DNA of 64,000 nucleotides, taken from NCBI RefSeq assembly GCF_028885415.1, contig NZ_CP118527.1, positions 4,092,001 through 4,156,000 on the forward strand, read 5' to 3'. Every line of letters starts with the position of its first letter. Position 1 is the stretch's first letter. This document shows, in pieces, positions 17,353 through 25,897 of the stretch. Position numbers and translations under genes: made by a program. The notes beneath the pieces are model-generated. The model saw only the letters and a program-made list of their open reading frames with translations, did not search any database and was not told where the DNA came from. This DNA comes from Streptomyces coeruleorubidus. GTDB lineage: Bacteria > Actinomycetota > Actinomycetes > Streptomycetales > Streptomycetaceae.

Positions 17353-17763
17353 TCAGCTCGCCTTGCGCTGGAAGGGGTGCAGCAGGTCGGACAGGTGCCA
17401 GTGGTGGTCGTCTCGCTTGTCGTCCGCGCCCTGCGCCACGGGCGCCTCCACGGGCCCGGCGGGCGGCGGCACGCGTCCGGGCCGGTGCGCCGCGCTGCGC
17501 GCCGACTCGACCCTCCCGGGCCGCATGATCCGCACGATGTGTCCGTCGCAGTTCTGGCACGTGGGCTTGCTCAACGGGGAGGGCACGATCTTGCCGTCGG
17601 CGACGTAGAGGACGAACTCGTGTCCCGCGGCGTCCGTGTGGTGCTCGATCTCGTACGACTGCTCCCAGCCGTACCCGCAGCGCATGCAGGCGAAGGAGTA
17701 CGACTCGTTGACGACGGCGTTGGCGCCGGCGCGGAGCCCGGCCTGCCCTGCGTTCTCACTCAT
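17353..17763 (-). CDS. Zinc-ribbon protein of unknown function
   Basis: A 136-residue soluble protein. Two CxxC pairs, FACMRCGYGW (about residues 26-29) and PTCQNCDGHIV (about 68-71), can bind one zinc ion as a ribbon; between them lies YEIEHHTDAAGHEFVLYVADG. The C-terminal 50 residues are proline/alanine-rich and end in a His-rich, basic tail (KRDDHHWHLSDLLHPFQRKAS). I do not know a characterised member. It lies between rsmI and tatD on the same strand, but is bounded by a hairpin downstream and 243 bases upstream, so it is probably a single-gene transcript. Confidence 0.75.
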   Translation of the reverse strand: MSENAGQAGLRAGANAVVNESYSFACMRCGYGWEQSYEIEHHTDAAGHEFVLYVADGKIVPSPLSKPTCQNCDGHIVRIMRPGRVESARSAAHRPGRVPPPAGPVEAPVAQGADDKRDDHHWHLSDLLHPFQRKAS

Positions 17764-17918
17764 GCCAGCTCCTGTTGGTCCGCTAGGCGTGAGGACGATT
17801 CCGTCCCCGCAACCCAGTGGACTCCTCAGCCGGACCGCAGGCAGCAGACCTGTCGACTATTGGCGCCGTTTTGGGGGTTCCTTGCCTCAGCCCTCGTCGC
17901 CTTTGCCCGGCCTTGGGA

Positions 17919-17995
17919 CGCGCCCCGAAGGGGCGCGGGGAACTGCGCGATCAACTCCACACAACCCGCACCCCGCAAAGCACCCGCGGCTCCAC
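17919..17995. repeat. Streptomyces-type intergenic palindromic repeat
   Basis: Between rsmI and the zinc-ribbon gene lies CGCGCCCC-GAA-GGGGCGCG (17919-17937, perfect 8-bp stem) followed by GGGAACTGCGCGAT and a CACAACCCGCACC stretch. From memory, this hairpin plus 'GGGGAACTGCGCGA' tail is a dispersed intergenic element present in many copies in Streptomyces genomes. It could also serve as the terminator of rsmI or the neighbouring gene. Right-hand boundary is approximate. Confidence 0.6.
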
Positions 17996-18006
17996 CCCGA
18001 ACCCGG

Positions 18007-18855
18007 CTACCCCGCCGCGTTCTTCGCGGCCACCACCGCATCGAAAACAACCCTCTTCGGCACCCCGGCCTCCTGAGCCACCGCGGCGATCGCCTCCTTG
18101 CGCCGCTCCCCGGCCTCCTCCCGCACCCGGACCCGCCGCACCAGCTCCTCCGCCCCGACTTCCTCGGGCCCCCGCTCCGGCGCCCCCTCCACCACCACGG
18201 TGATCTCGCCGCGCACGCCCTCAGCGGCCCAGGCCGCCAGCTCGCCCAGCCCCCCGCGCCGTACTTCCTCGTACGTCTTGGTCAGTTCCCGGCACACCGC
18301 GGCCCGCCGCTGTGCCCCGAACACCTCGGCCATCGCCGCCAGCGTGTCGTCGAGCCGGTGCGGAGCCTCGAAGTAGACGAGCGTGCGCCGCTCGCCGGCC
18401 ACCTCCCGCAGCCGCCCCAGCCGCTCCCCCGCCTTGCGCGGCAGGAACCCCTCGAAGCAGAACCGGTCGACGGGCAGCCCGGACAGCGCGAGCGCGGTGA
18501 GCACGGCGGACGGCCCGGGCACGGCGGTGACCCGGACGTCCCGCTCCACGGCGGCGGCGACCAGCCGGTACCCGGGGTCCGACACCGACGGCATCCCGGC
18601 GTCCGTGACGAGCAGCACACGCGCCCCGCCCACCAGCTCCTCGACCAGTTCCGGCGTCCGCGCGGACTCGTTGCCCTCGAAGTACGACACCACCCGCCCC
18701 TTGGGCGTGACGCCGAGCGCCTGGGTCAGCCGCCGCAGCCGCCGCGTGTCCTCGGCGGCGACGACATCGGCTCCGGTCAGTTCCTCGGCGAGCCGGGGCG
18801 GGGCGTCCGCCATGTCGCCGATGGGGGTGCCTGCGAGTACGAGGGTTCCGGTCAC
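18007..18855 (-). CDS. rsmI: 16S rRNA (cytidine1402-2'-O)-methyltransferase
   Basis: RsmI methylates the ribose of C1402 in 16S rRNA, in the decoding centre. The protein has the tetrapyrrole-methylase fold: GTLVLAGTPIGDMADAPPRL at the N-terminus, VVAAEDTRRLRRL, VLLVTDAGMPSVSDPGYRLV and TAVPGPSAVLTALALSGLP. The GTG at 18855 gives 282 residues; an ATG nine bases upstream would add MEG and is also possible because GGAGG sequences precede both. The gene is divergent from the mannosyltransferase gene, an arrangement also known in mycobacteria. Confidence 0.95.
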   Translation of the reverse strand: MTGTLVLAGTPIGDMADAPPRLAEELTGADVVAAEDTRRLRRLTQALGVTPKGRVVSYFEGNESARTPELVEELVGGARVLLVTDAGMPSVSDPGYRLVAAAVERDVRVTAVPGPSAVLTALALSGLPVDRFCFEGFLPRKAGERLGRLREVAGERRTLVYFEAPHRLDDTLAAMAEVFGAQRRAAVCRELTKTYEEVRRGGLGELAAWAAEGVRGEITVVVEGAPERGPEEVGAEELVRRVRVREEAGERRKEAIAAVAQEAGVPKRVVFDAVVAAKNAAG

Positions 18856-18967
18856 GCCCTCCATCCTCCCAGGGGCTCGGGACCCGGACTCCTCCCAGGG
18901 GCGGTGGATGGGGACGCATACCGGCCATGCACGGGACTCACACAGCACGGTTCCCTACGATGGCGCG

Positions 18968-20713
18968 GTGACCAGTACCGCGTCCTCCACGGACACCCGG
19001 CAGGACCAGGCGCCGCACGAGCAGCGGCCGTCCTGGCAGCAGCGGCTGCGCCGCTTCGGCTACCAGCAGCCAAGAAGCGACGCCCGTGACGTCCGTGACC
19101 GGCTGGTGCCGCCGTACACCGAGCCCGGCCCGCGCCTGTGGGCCGCGCTAGGCATCCCGCACACGCTCGCGGGGCGGCTGGTGCGCTGGTCGGGCTGGAT
19201 CGGCCCGCTGCTCGTCACACTGCTGGCGGGCGTGCTGCGGTTCTGGAACCTGGGCAGCCCCAAGGCGGTGATATTCGACGAGACGTATTACGCCAAGGAC
19301 GCGTGGGCGCTCGTCCACCGCGGTTTTGAGGTCAACTGGGACAAGAACGCCAACGACCTGGTCCTCTCGTCCGGCGGGCACGTCACCATCCCGACGGACG
19401 CGGCGTACGTCGTGCACCCACCGGTCGGCAAGTACGTCATCGGGCTCGGCGAGCTGCTGTTCGGTTTCGACCCGTTCGGCTGGCGGTTCATGACGGCGCT
19501 GCTCGGCACGCTGTCGGTGCTGCTGCTGTGCCGGATCGGCCGCCGGCTGTTCCGCTCCACGTTCCTGGGGTGCCTGGCGGGCGCGCTGATGGCGGTGGAC
19601 GGCCTGCACTTCGTGATGAGCCGCACGGCGCTGCTCGACGGCGTGCTGATGTTCTTCGTGCTGGCCGCGTTCGGCTGTCTGCTCATCGACCGGGACAAGG
19701 CCCGCGGGAAACTCGCCGCCGCGCTCCCGGTGGACGCCGACGGCCGGGTCCGCCCCGACCGGCACGTCGCCGAGACGGTCCGCCTGGGATGGCGCCCCTG
19801 GCGCTGGGCGGCGGGCCTGATGCTGGGCCTGGCCTTCGCCACGAAGTGGAACGGCCTCTACATCCTTGCCGCGTTCTGCCTGATGGCGGTCCTGTGGGAC
19901 GTCGGCTCGCGCAGGGTCGCCGGCGCCCGGCACCCGTACTCGGCGGTGTTCAGGCGCGACACGGGCCTGGCGTTCCTCGCCACGGTCCCGGTCGCGATCG
20001 TCACCTACGTGCTGTCCTGGACCGGCTGGATCCTCTCCCCCACCGACGGTTCGGGGGGCTACTTCCGCAACTGGGCCGCGACCGACGGCAAGGGCGGCAG
20101 CTGGGCCTTCCTGCCCGACTGGCTGCGCAGCCTGTGGCACTACGAGCACCAGGTGTACGAGTTCCACGTCGGCCTGTCCTCGCCGCACACCTACCAGTCC
20201 AACCCGTGGAGCTGGCTGGTCCTGGGCCGCCCGGTGTCGTACTTCTACGAGTCCCCCGCCCCTGGCCGGGACGGCTGCCCCGCGGACGCCGGCGAGAAGT
20301 GCGCCCGCGAGGTCCTGGCCCTCGGCACGCCGCTGCTGTGGTGGGTCGCCTGCTTCGCGGTCCTCTACGTCCTGTGGCGCTGGCTGCTGCGCCGCGACTG
20401 GCGCGCGGGCGCCATCGCCTGCGGCATCGCGGCCGGCTACCTGCCCTGGTTCATGTACCAGGAGCGCACGATCTTCTTCTTCTACGCCATCGTCTTCCTG
20501 CCGTTCCTGTGCCTGGCGGTGGCCATGCTCCTCGGCGCGATCATCGGCCCGCCCCGCTCCACCGACACCCGCCGCGTCGTCGGCGCCACGGGCGCGGGCG
20601 TACTCGTCCTGCTGATCGCGTGGAACTTCATCTACTTCTGGCCCCTGTACACCGGCACCGCCATCCCGATCGACGACTGGCGGGCGCGGATGTGGCTGGA
20701 CACCTGGGTCTAG
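18968..20713 (+). CDS. pmt: Protein O-mannosyltransferase
   Basis: A 581-residue polytopic membrane enzyme of the GT-C/PMT type that transfers mannose from polyprenyl phosphate mannose to Ser/Thr of proteins leaving the cell by the Sec route. The catalytic Asp-Glu pair is in KAVIFDETYYAKDAW in the first outer loop; about ten or eleven hydrophobic helices follow, with loop motifs such as VVHPPVGKYVIGLGE and RTIFFFYAIVFLPF. In Streptomyces such an enzyme glycosylates secreted lipoproteins and serves as the phage phiC31 receptor system. The start is the GTG at 18968; 112 bases separate it from divergent rsmI. Confidence 0.94.
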   Translation: MTSTASSTDTRQDQAPHEQRPSWQQRLRRFGYQQPRSDARDVRDRLVPPYTEPGPRLWAALGIPHTLAGRLVRWSGWIGPLLVTLLAGVLRFWNLGSPKAVIFDETYYAKDAWALVHRGFEVNWDKNANDLVLSSGGHVTIPTDAAYVVHPPVGKYVIGLGELLFGFDPFGWRFMTALLGTLSVLLLCRIGRRLFRSTFLGCLAGALMAVDGLHFVMSRTALLDGVLMFFVLAAFGCLLIDRDKARGKLAAALPVDADGRVRPDRHVAETVRLGWRPWRWAAGLMLGLAFATKWNGLYILAAFCLMAVLWDVGSRRVAGARHPYSAVFRRDTGLAFLATVPVAIVTYVLSWTGWILSPTDGSGGYFRNWAATDGKGGSWAFLPDWLRSLWHYEHQVYEFHVGLSSPHTYQSNPWSWLVLGRPVSYFYESPAPGRDGCPADAGEKCAREVLALGTPLLWWVACFAVLYVLWRWLLRRDWRAGAIACGIAAGYLPWFMYQERTIFFFYAIVFLPFLCLAVAMLLGAIIGPPRSTDTRRVVGATGAGVLVLLIAWNFIYFWPLYTGTAIPIDDWRARMWLDTWV

Positions 20714-20851
20714 CCGGCCGGCTGCACGTTCGGTCAAAAATCGAAATGCCCGTCCCTGTAGTAACCGCTTCCGCATAGAGTGCTCCCAGAATCGAGCTTT
20801 CTGAACGCGTTCAAAGGAGCGTGTGAAGCTCAACGGGGAGGGGACCGCCCA

Positions 20852-22486
20852 ATGGGCAAGGGGGTCAAGGCCGCCGTCATAGGCGGCGTGTTCGCGGTGA
20901 TGGTGGGCGGGGCCGGGTACGGCGCCTTCAACATCGTGAGCGCGCTGAGCGGTGACGGGGGCGGTACGAGCGGGGTGGCCGCGGAGAAGAAGTCGGGTCC
21001 GCCCGACAAGGACGAGGTCAGAAAGACCACGGCCGAGTTCTTCGCGGCCTGGGAGAAGGGCGAGGCCGCGACGGCGGCGTCGTACACGAACAACGACGCG
21101 GCCGCCGAGCAGCTGCTCACGGCCTTCGGGGACGACGCACACATCACCGATGTGAAGATCACGCCGGGCGCGGCGAGCGGCACCACCGTGCCGTACACGG
21201 TGAAGGCGAAGGTGGCCTACGACGGGAAGTCCAAGCCACTTAGTTACAGCAGCAAGCTGAAGGTCGTGCGCGGCCTCACCACCGGACGGCCGCTGGTCGA
21301 CTGGCAGCCGTCGGTCGTGCACCCCGAGCTGAAGAAGGACGACACGCTCGTCACGGAGCTGTCGGCCAGCCCGCCCATCGAGGCGGTCGGCCGCGACGGC
21401 TCCGAGCTGACGAAGGAGAAGTACCCCTCCCTCGGCCCGGTCCTGGACGCGCTGCGCGACAAGTACGGCAAGGAGGCAGGCGGCTCCCCCGGCATCGAGC
21501 TGGTCGTCCGGCACACCGGCGGGAGCGCTCCCGACACCCCGCTGCTCACCCTCGCCGAGGGCAAGCCCGGCAAGCTCACCACCACGATCAGCCCGAGCGC
21601 GCAGTCGGCGGCCGAGAAGGCGGTCAAGCGGTTCGCCCAGTCGTCGGTGGTGGCCGTGAAGCCGAGCACCGGCGAGGTGCTGGCCGTGGCGAACAACCGT
21701 GCGGACGGCTTCAACGCGGCCTTCGAGGGTGCGGCGGCGCCCGGCTCCACGATGAAGATCATCACCGCCGCGATGCTCATCGACAACGGCGTGACCTCGA
21801 TGAACGGACCGGCCCCCTGCCCGGCCGACGCCGTGTGGCAGGGGCAGAAGTTCGAAAACCTCACCGGCATGGACCCCAACGAGAGCGCCACCCTCGCCAA
21901 CAGCTTCATGCGGTCCTGCAACACCGCCTTCATCAAGCTCATCGACGAGAAGCCGCTCACGGACGCCTCGCTGACCCAGGAGGCCGAGCAGCGTTTCGGG
22001 CTGGGGCAGGACAACTGGAAGACCGGCATCAGCTCCTTCGACGGCAGCGTGCCCGCGGTCAGCGGTCCGGACCGGGCGGCCGGTGCCATCGGGCAGGGAC
22101 AGGTGCAGATGAGCCCGCTGAACATGGCCTCGGTGACCGCGACCGCGATCACCGGCGCCTTCCGCCAGCCCTACCTCGTCTCGCCCAGGCTGGACGACCG
22201 GCAGCTGGCCCAGGCCCAGGGCCTGAAGGCGAGCACCGCCGCGCAGCTGAAGCAGATGATGCGGCTCACCGCCACGCAGGGCACCGCCCAGGAGGCCATG
22301 GCCGGGCTCGGCGGCGACATCGGCGCCAAGACCGGTTCCGCCGAGGTCGACGGGAACGCCAAGTCCAACAGTTGGTTCACCGGGTTCCGTGACGACATCG
22401 CGGCGGCGGCCATGACCGAGGAGGGCGGTCACGGCGGCGACGCGGCCGGGCCGATTGTCGCAGCCGTGCTACGAACAGGTGCCTGA
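20852..22486 (+). CDS. Penicillin-binding transpeptidase with MecA_N domain (copy 1)
   Basis: A 544-residue class B-like PBP that crosslinks peptidoglycan outside the membrane. A short N-terminal anchor (AAVIGGVFAVMVGGAGYGAF) is followed by an NTF2-like MecA_N domain (about 50-160), a dimerisation region, and a transpeptidase domain with the three active-site motifs: APGSTMKIITA (SxxK), RSCNTAF (SxN) and GAKTGSAEV (KTG). The ATG at 20852 is chosen because GGGGAGGGG precedes it; the frame runs 24 codons further upstream. A paralogue follows 96 bases downstream. MecA_N-containing PBPs include low-affinity, beta-lactam-tolerant enzymes, which is a family property and not shown for this one. Confidence 0.93.
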   Translation: MGKGVKAAVIGGVFAVMVGGAGYGAFNIVSALSGDGGGTSGVAAEKKSGPPDKDEVRKTTAEFFAAWEKGEAATAASYTNNDAAAEQLLTAFGDDAHITDVKITPGAASGTTVPYTVKAKVAYDGKSKPLSYSSKLKVVRGLTTGRPLVDWQPSVVHPELKKDDTLVTELSASPPIEAVGRDGSELTKEKYPSLGPVLDALRDKYGKEAGGSPGIELVVRHTGGSAPDTPLLTLAEGKPGKLTTTISPSAQSAAEKAVKRFAQSSVVAVKPSTGEVLAVANNRADGFNAAFEGAAAPGSTMKIITAAMLIDNGVTSMNGPAPCPADAVWQGQKFENLTGMDPNESATLANSFMRSCNTAFIKLIDEKPLTDASLTQEAEQRFGLGQDNWKTGISSFDGSVPAVSGPDRAAGAIGQGQVQMSPLNMASVTATAITGAFRQPYLVSPRLDDRQLAQAQGLKASTAAQLKQMMRLTATQGTAQEAMAGLGGDIGAKTGSAEVDGNAKSNSWFTGFRDDIAAAAMTEEGGHGGDAAGPIVAAVLRTGA

Positions 22487-22582
22487 TCTCACCTTCGCGG
22501 GACGGGACCCTAGGGTGGTGGCCGTCGTTGGGACAGCCGAGGGCAACGGGGACCCTGGGAACTCGTGGAGGAACGAACAGCT

Positions 22583-24253
22583 GTGGGCAACAGAAGGCGC
22601 GTCGCCGAGCGAGGGAAGACGAGGCCCGCCGTGATCGGCGGGATGATCGCCGTGGTCGTCGGCGGTGCCGGGTTCGGAGCCTACGCGCTGTACGGCGGCG
22701 CGTGGGCCGACGACGGCACCCGGGCGGCCTCCGCCGACCAGAAGCCCGAGGTGAAGACCGGGCCCCTGTCGGCGAGCGAGGTCACCACCACCGCCAAGGC
22801 CTTCCTCACCGCCTGGCAGTCGGGGAAGGTCACCGAGGCCGCCGCGGCCACCGACGACTCGGCCGCGGCCGCGTCCCTGCTCACCGGCTACACCAAGGAC
22901 GCCCGCATCAAGGACGTCACCCTCACCCCGGGCACGCCCACGGGCGACAAGGTGCCGTTCTCCGTCAAGGCCACGGTGTCGTACAAGGACACCGAGAAGC
23001 CGCTGGCGTACGACAGCGCGCTGACCGTCGTCCGCCGTACGAGCGACGGGAAGCCGCTGGTCGACTGGCACTCGGCGGTCGTCCACCCCGACCTGAAGGA
23101 CGGCGACAAGCTGGTCACCGGCGAGGCGGGCACGCCCCCGGTCAAGGCGCTCGACCGGGACGGCGGCGAACTGACCAAGAAGAAGTACGCCTCGCTGGGG
23201 CCGGTCCTGGACGGGCTGCGCGAGAAGTACGGCGAGGAGGCCGGCGGCAAGGCCGGCATCGAGCTGCGGGTCGTGCGCGGGAAGTCGGCCAAGTCGGACG
23301 ACCTGTCCGACAAGACCCTGCTTGAGCTGAGCAAGGGCACGCCCGGCACGGTGAAGACCACGCTGGACCCGGCCCTCCAGGCGGCGGCCGAGAAGCAGGT
23401 CGCGAAGAAGGCCCGGTCGTCGGTGGCCGTGGTGCGGGCCTCCACCGGCGAGATCCTGGCCGCCGCCAACGCCTCGCCCGGCTTCAACACCGCCTTCCAG
23501 GGCTCGCTCGCCCCCGGCTCCACGATGAAGGTCATCACCGCGTCGCTGCTGATCGAGAAGGGCCTGGCCTCGGCGGACAAGAAGCACCCGTGCCCGAAGT
23601 ACTTCACGTACGGGCACTGGAAGTTCCAGAACGACAAGAAGTTCGAGATCAAGAACGGCACGTTCAAGGCGAGCTTCGCCCGCTCCTGCAACACGGCCTT
23701 CATCAGCCAGGCGCCCAAGCTCAAGGACGACGACCTGACCAAGCAGGCCCAGCAGGTCTTCGGCCTGGGGATGAACAACTGGGCGATCGGCGTGCCGTCC
23801 TTCGACGGCGCGGTGCCGGTGCAGTCGGCGGCCCAGATGGGCGCCTCGCTGATCGGGCAGGGCGGGGTCCGGATGAACCCGCTGAACATGGCGTCGGTGT
23901 CGGCGACGGTCAAGTCCGGCGCCTTCCACCAGCCGTACCTGGTCTCCCCGGACGTGGACGGCCGCAAGCTCGCGACGGCCTCGCGCACGATGTCGGCGGG
24001 CACGCTGTCCCAGCTGCGTGAGCTGATGTCGTACACGGCCGACTACGGCACGGCCGCGGAGGCGATGGCCGGGGTCGGCGGCGACGCCGGCGCGAAGACC
24101 GGGTCCGCCGAGGTCGACGGCCAGAAGAAGCCGAACGGCTGGTTCACCGCCTACCGGGGCGATCTGGCGGCCGCGGGCGTGGTCCAGCAGGGCGGGCACG
24201 GCGGTGAGACGGCCGGGCCGATCGTGGCGGCACTGCTGAAGGCGGGCGGCTGA
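22583..24253 (+). CDS. Penicillin-binding transpeptidase with MecA_N domain (copy 2)
   Basis: A 556-residue paralogue of the preceding gene with the same order of parts: membrane anchor (AVIGGMIAVVVGGAGFGAYA), MecA_N domain, and transpeptidase motifs APGSTMKVITA (SxxK), RSCNTAF (SxN) and GAKTGSAEV (KTG). Start is the GTG at 22583 with GGAGGAA eleven bases before it. The two proteins are similar along the full length but clearly diverged, so the duplication is not recent. They follow the protein mannosyltransferase gene on the same strand; tandem transcription is likely but promoters may lie in both gaps. Confidence 0.93.
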   Translation: MGNRRRVAERGKTRPAVIGGMIAVVVGGAGFGAYALYGGAWADDGTRAASADQKPEVKTGPLSASEVTTTAKAFLTAWQSGKVTEAAAATDDSAAAASLLTGYTKDARIKDVTLTPGTPTGDKVPFSVKATVSYKDTEKPLAYDSALTVVRRTSDGKPLVDWHSAVVHPDLKDGDKLVTGEAGTPPVKALDRDGGELTKKKYASLGPVLDGLREKYGEEAGGKAGIELRVVRGKSAKSDDLSDKTLLELSKGTPGTVKTTLDPALQAAAEKQVAKKARSSVAVVRASTGEILAAANASPGFNTAFQGSLAPGSTMKVITASLLIEKGLASADKKHPCPKYFTYGHWKFQNDKKFEIKNGTFKASFARSCNTAFISQAPKLKDDDLTKQAQQVFGLGMNNWAIGVPSFDGAVPVQSAAQMGASLIGQGGVRMNPLNMASVSATVKSGAFHQPYLVSPDVDGRKLATASRTMSAGTLSQLRELMSYTADYGTAAEAMAGVGGDAGAKTGSAEVDGQKKPNGWFTAYRGDLAAAGVVQQGGHGGETAGPIVAALLKAGG

Positions 24254-24269
24254 GCCCCGAGCCCGAAGC

Positions 24270-24635
24270 TCAGTGAGTGACCGGTTCCGCGGCGGCCGTG
24301 TACGTCCGCCGCAGGAACCGCAGCAGTGCCTGCCGCTCGAACTGCACCACCGACACCCCCTGCGCGGAGTGGAACTCCACGACGGCCTGCACCCGGCCGC
24401 ACGGCCACACCCGCACCTCACCGCTGCCCGTGGGGGCCCGCAGCCCCTCCTCCAGCAGCCGGCGGTCGAAGCTCCACTCACGTGCCCCGGCCCCGGGCAG
24501 CCCGATCCGCACGGCGCGCGGGTCCCGCTCGGGGTCGTAGCGCAGCGTGACCGGGACCGCTTCCCGCTCCGCGTCCAGCGGGACGTCCGCGTCCGTGACG
24601 ATGTGGGCTCGCGCGTACTGCTCGACTACGGACAT
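24270..24635 (-). CDS. ssgE: SsgA-like sporulation/cell-division regulator (SsgE-like)
   Basis: A 121-residue member of the SsgA-like (SALP) family, which is limited to morphologically complex actinomycetes and controls septum formation, spore-wall growth and spore release. Family features are the early VPVTLRYDPERDPRAVRIGL strand pattern, EWSFDRRLLEEGL and the hydrophobic C-terminal strand region VVQFERQALLRFLRRT. Placement directly beside the twin PBP genes matches, from memory, the position of ssgE in Streptomyces coelicolor; the paralogue assignment rests on that. It converges on the second PBP gene with 16 bases between stops and is divergent from cbiM. Confidence 0.85.
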   Translation of the reverse strand: MSVVEQYARAHIVTDADVPLDAEREAVPVTLRYDPERDPRAVRIGLPGAGAREWSFDRRLLEEGLRAPTGSGEVRVWPCGRVQAVVEFHSAQGVSVVQFERQALLRFLRRTYTAAAEPVTH

Positions 24636-24768
24636 CGGACGGGCCTTTCACCGTGCGCTACCTGTGTGGAGACTGTGCGTCCACTCCCCTTCCAATGTCG
24701 CATATTTTCCGGATCGCGCCCCCGGAGGCCGGACATATCACGGATGAGATAAAACGAGCATCACGCTC

Positions 24769-24785
24769 TTGCAAATCGTTCGCAT
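24769..24785. promoter_or_regulatory. Nur-like box upstream of cbiM
   Basis: TTGCAA-ATCGT-TCGCAT has the 6-5-6 layout of the published Nur (nickel-responsive Fur family) box tTGCaa-n5-ttGCAA, matching at 10 of 12 arm positions. It ends 19 bases before the cbiM start codon, where a repressor would block transcription. The surrounding 169-base gap is unusually AT-rich for this genome. The match is by eye only. Confidence 0.45.
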
Positions 24786-24804
24786 CTAGCCACATCATCG
24801 AACG

Positions 24805-25896
24805 GTGCATGTACCTGACGGATTCATCAACGCGCCCACCTCCGCCGCCACCGGTGTGATCGCCGCGGGCGCCATCGCCGTGAGCCTGCGCGGCGCGCGC
24901 CGGGAACTCGACGAGCGGACGGCACCGCTGGCCGGACTCGTCGCGGCGTTCATCTTCGCGGTGCAGATGCTGAACTTCCCCGTCGCGGCAGGGACCAGCG
25001 GCCATCTGCTCGGCGGTGCGCTCGCCGCGATACTCGTCGGCCCCTACACCGGGATCCTGTGCGTCTCCGTGGTCCTGCTCATGCAGGGCATCCTCTTCGC
25101 GGACGGCGGCCTGACCGCGCTCGGCGTGAACATCACCAACATGGCGATCGTCACCACCGTCGTCGCCTACGCCCTCTTCCGCGGCCTGGTAAAGGTGCTG
25201 CCCCGCACCCGCCGCTCGGTCACCGTGGCCTCCTTCGTCGCCGCCCTGGTCTCCGTCCCGGCCGCCGCCCTGGCCTTCACGCTGATGTACGCGGTCGGCG
25301 GCACCACCGACGTGTCGATCGGCAAGGTCGCCACCGCCATGATCGGCGTGCACGTCCTCATCGGCATCGGCGAGGCCGTGATCACCGCGCTGACCGTCGG
25401 CGCGGTCATCGCCGTACGCCCGGACCTGGTGTACGGGGCGCGCGGCCTCACGCAGAAGCTCAAGCTGCGGGTGAACGGCGAACTGGTCGACGCCCCCGGC
25501 GCCGAGCCGGAGCCCGCCCCCGTGGCCGCCCGGACCTCGCACCGCAAGGTGTGGGCCGCCGGCCTGGTCGCCTCCCTGGTCCTGGCCGGATTCGTCAGCT
25601 TCTACGCCTCCGCCGACCCCGACGGCCTGGAGAAGGTCGCCGCCGACCACGGCATCGACAAGAAGGCCGAGGAGCACGCCGTGGCCGACTCCCCGCTCGC
25701 CGACTACGGCGTCGAGGACGTCGACGACGCCCGCCTGTCCGGCGGGCTGGCGGGTGTCATCGGCGTCGGGGTCACGGTCGTCGCGGGCAGCGCGGTCTTC
25801 TGGGCGGTACGCCGGCGCCGTTCGGACGCCACGTCCCCGTCGGACACGACGGACACCACGAGCACCACAAGCACCACAAGCACTACGGGCGTCTGA
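24805..25896 (+). CDS. cbiM: Nickel/cobalt ECF transporter, fused CbiM-CbiN subunit
   Basis: A 363-residue membrane protein forming the substrate-specific part of a nickel or cobalt ECF transporter. The N-terminus MHVPDGFINAPTSAATG is the CbiM signature: the mature amino group, His2 and a nearby His bind the metal, so an exact start is required, which supports the GTG at 24805. About seven membrane helices fill residues 1-215. After a linker, residues 250-345 hold a CbiN/PDGLE-type module (SFYASADPDGLEKVAADHGI) with one helix on each side. The tail is Thr/Ser-rich, coded by 9-base repeats (TTSTTSTTSTTG). It starts a cbiM-cbiQ-cbiO-ohrR run of closely spaced genes. Confidence 0.93.
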   Translation: MHVPDGFINAPTSAATGVIAAGAIAVSLRGARRELDERTAPLAGLVAAFIFAVQMLNFPVAAGTSGHLLGGALAAILVGPYTGILCVSVVLLMQGILFADGGLTALGVNITNMAIVTTVVAYALFRGLVKVLPRTRRSVTVASFVAALVSVPAAALAFTLMYAVGGTTDVSIGKVATAMIGVHVLIGIGEAVITALTVGAVIAVRPDLVYGARGLTQKLKLRVNGELVDAPGAEPEPAPVAARTSHRKVWAAGLVASLVLAGFVSFYASADPDGLEKVAADHGIDKKAEEHAVADSPLADYGVEDVDDARLSGGLAGVIGVGVTVVAGSAVFWAVRRRRSDATSPSDTTDTTSTTSTTSTTGV

Positions 25897-25897
25897 C

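Noticed and set aside
19148..22432. Very long open frames on the strand opposite pmt, the PBP genes and other genes
   Set aside because: They are antisense shadows of high-GC genes; their products are arginine/alanine/proline-rich without any family motif, while the other strand has clear domains.
24636..24804. A cobalamin riboswitch before cbiM
   Set aside because: The gap is only 169 bases and I see no B12-box sequence or the expected long multi-stem fold; a protein operator fits better.
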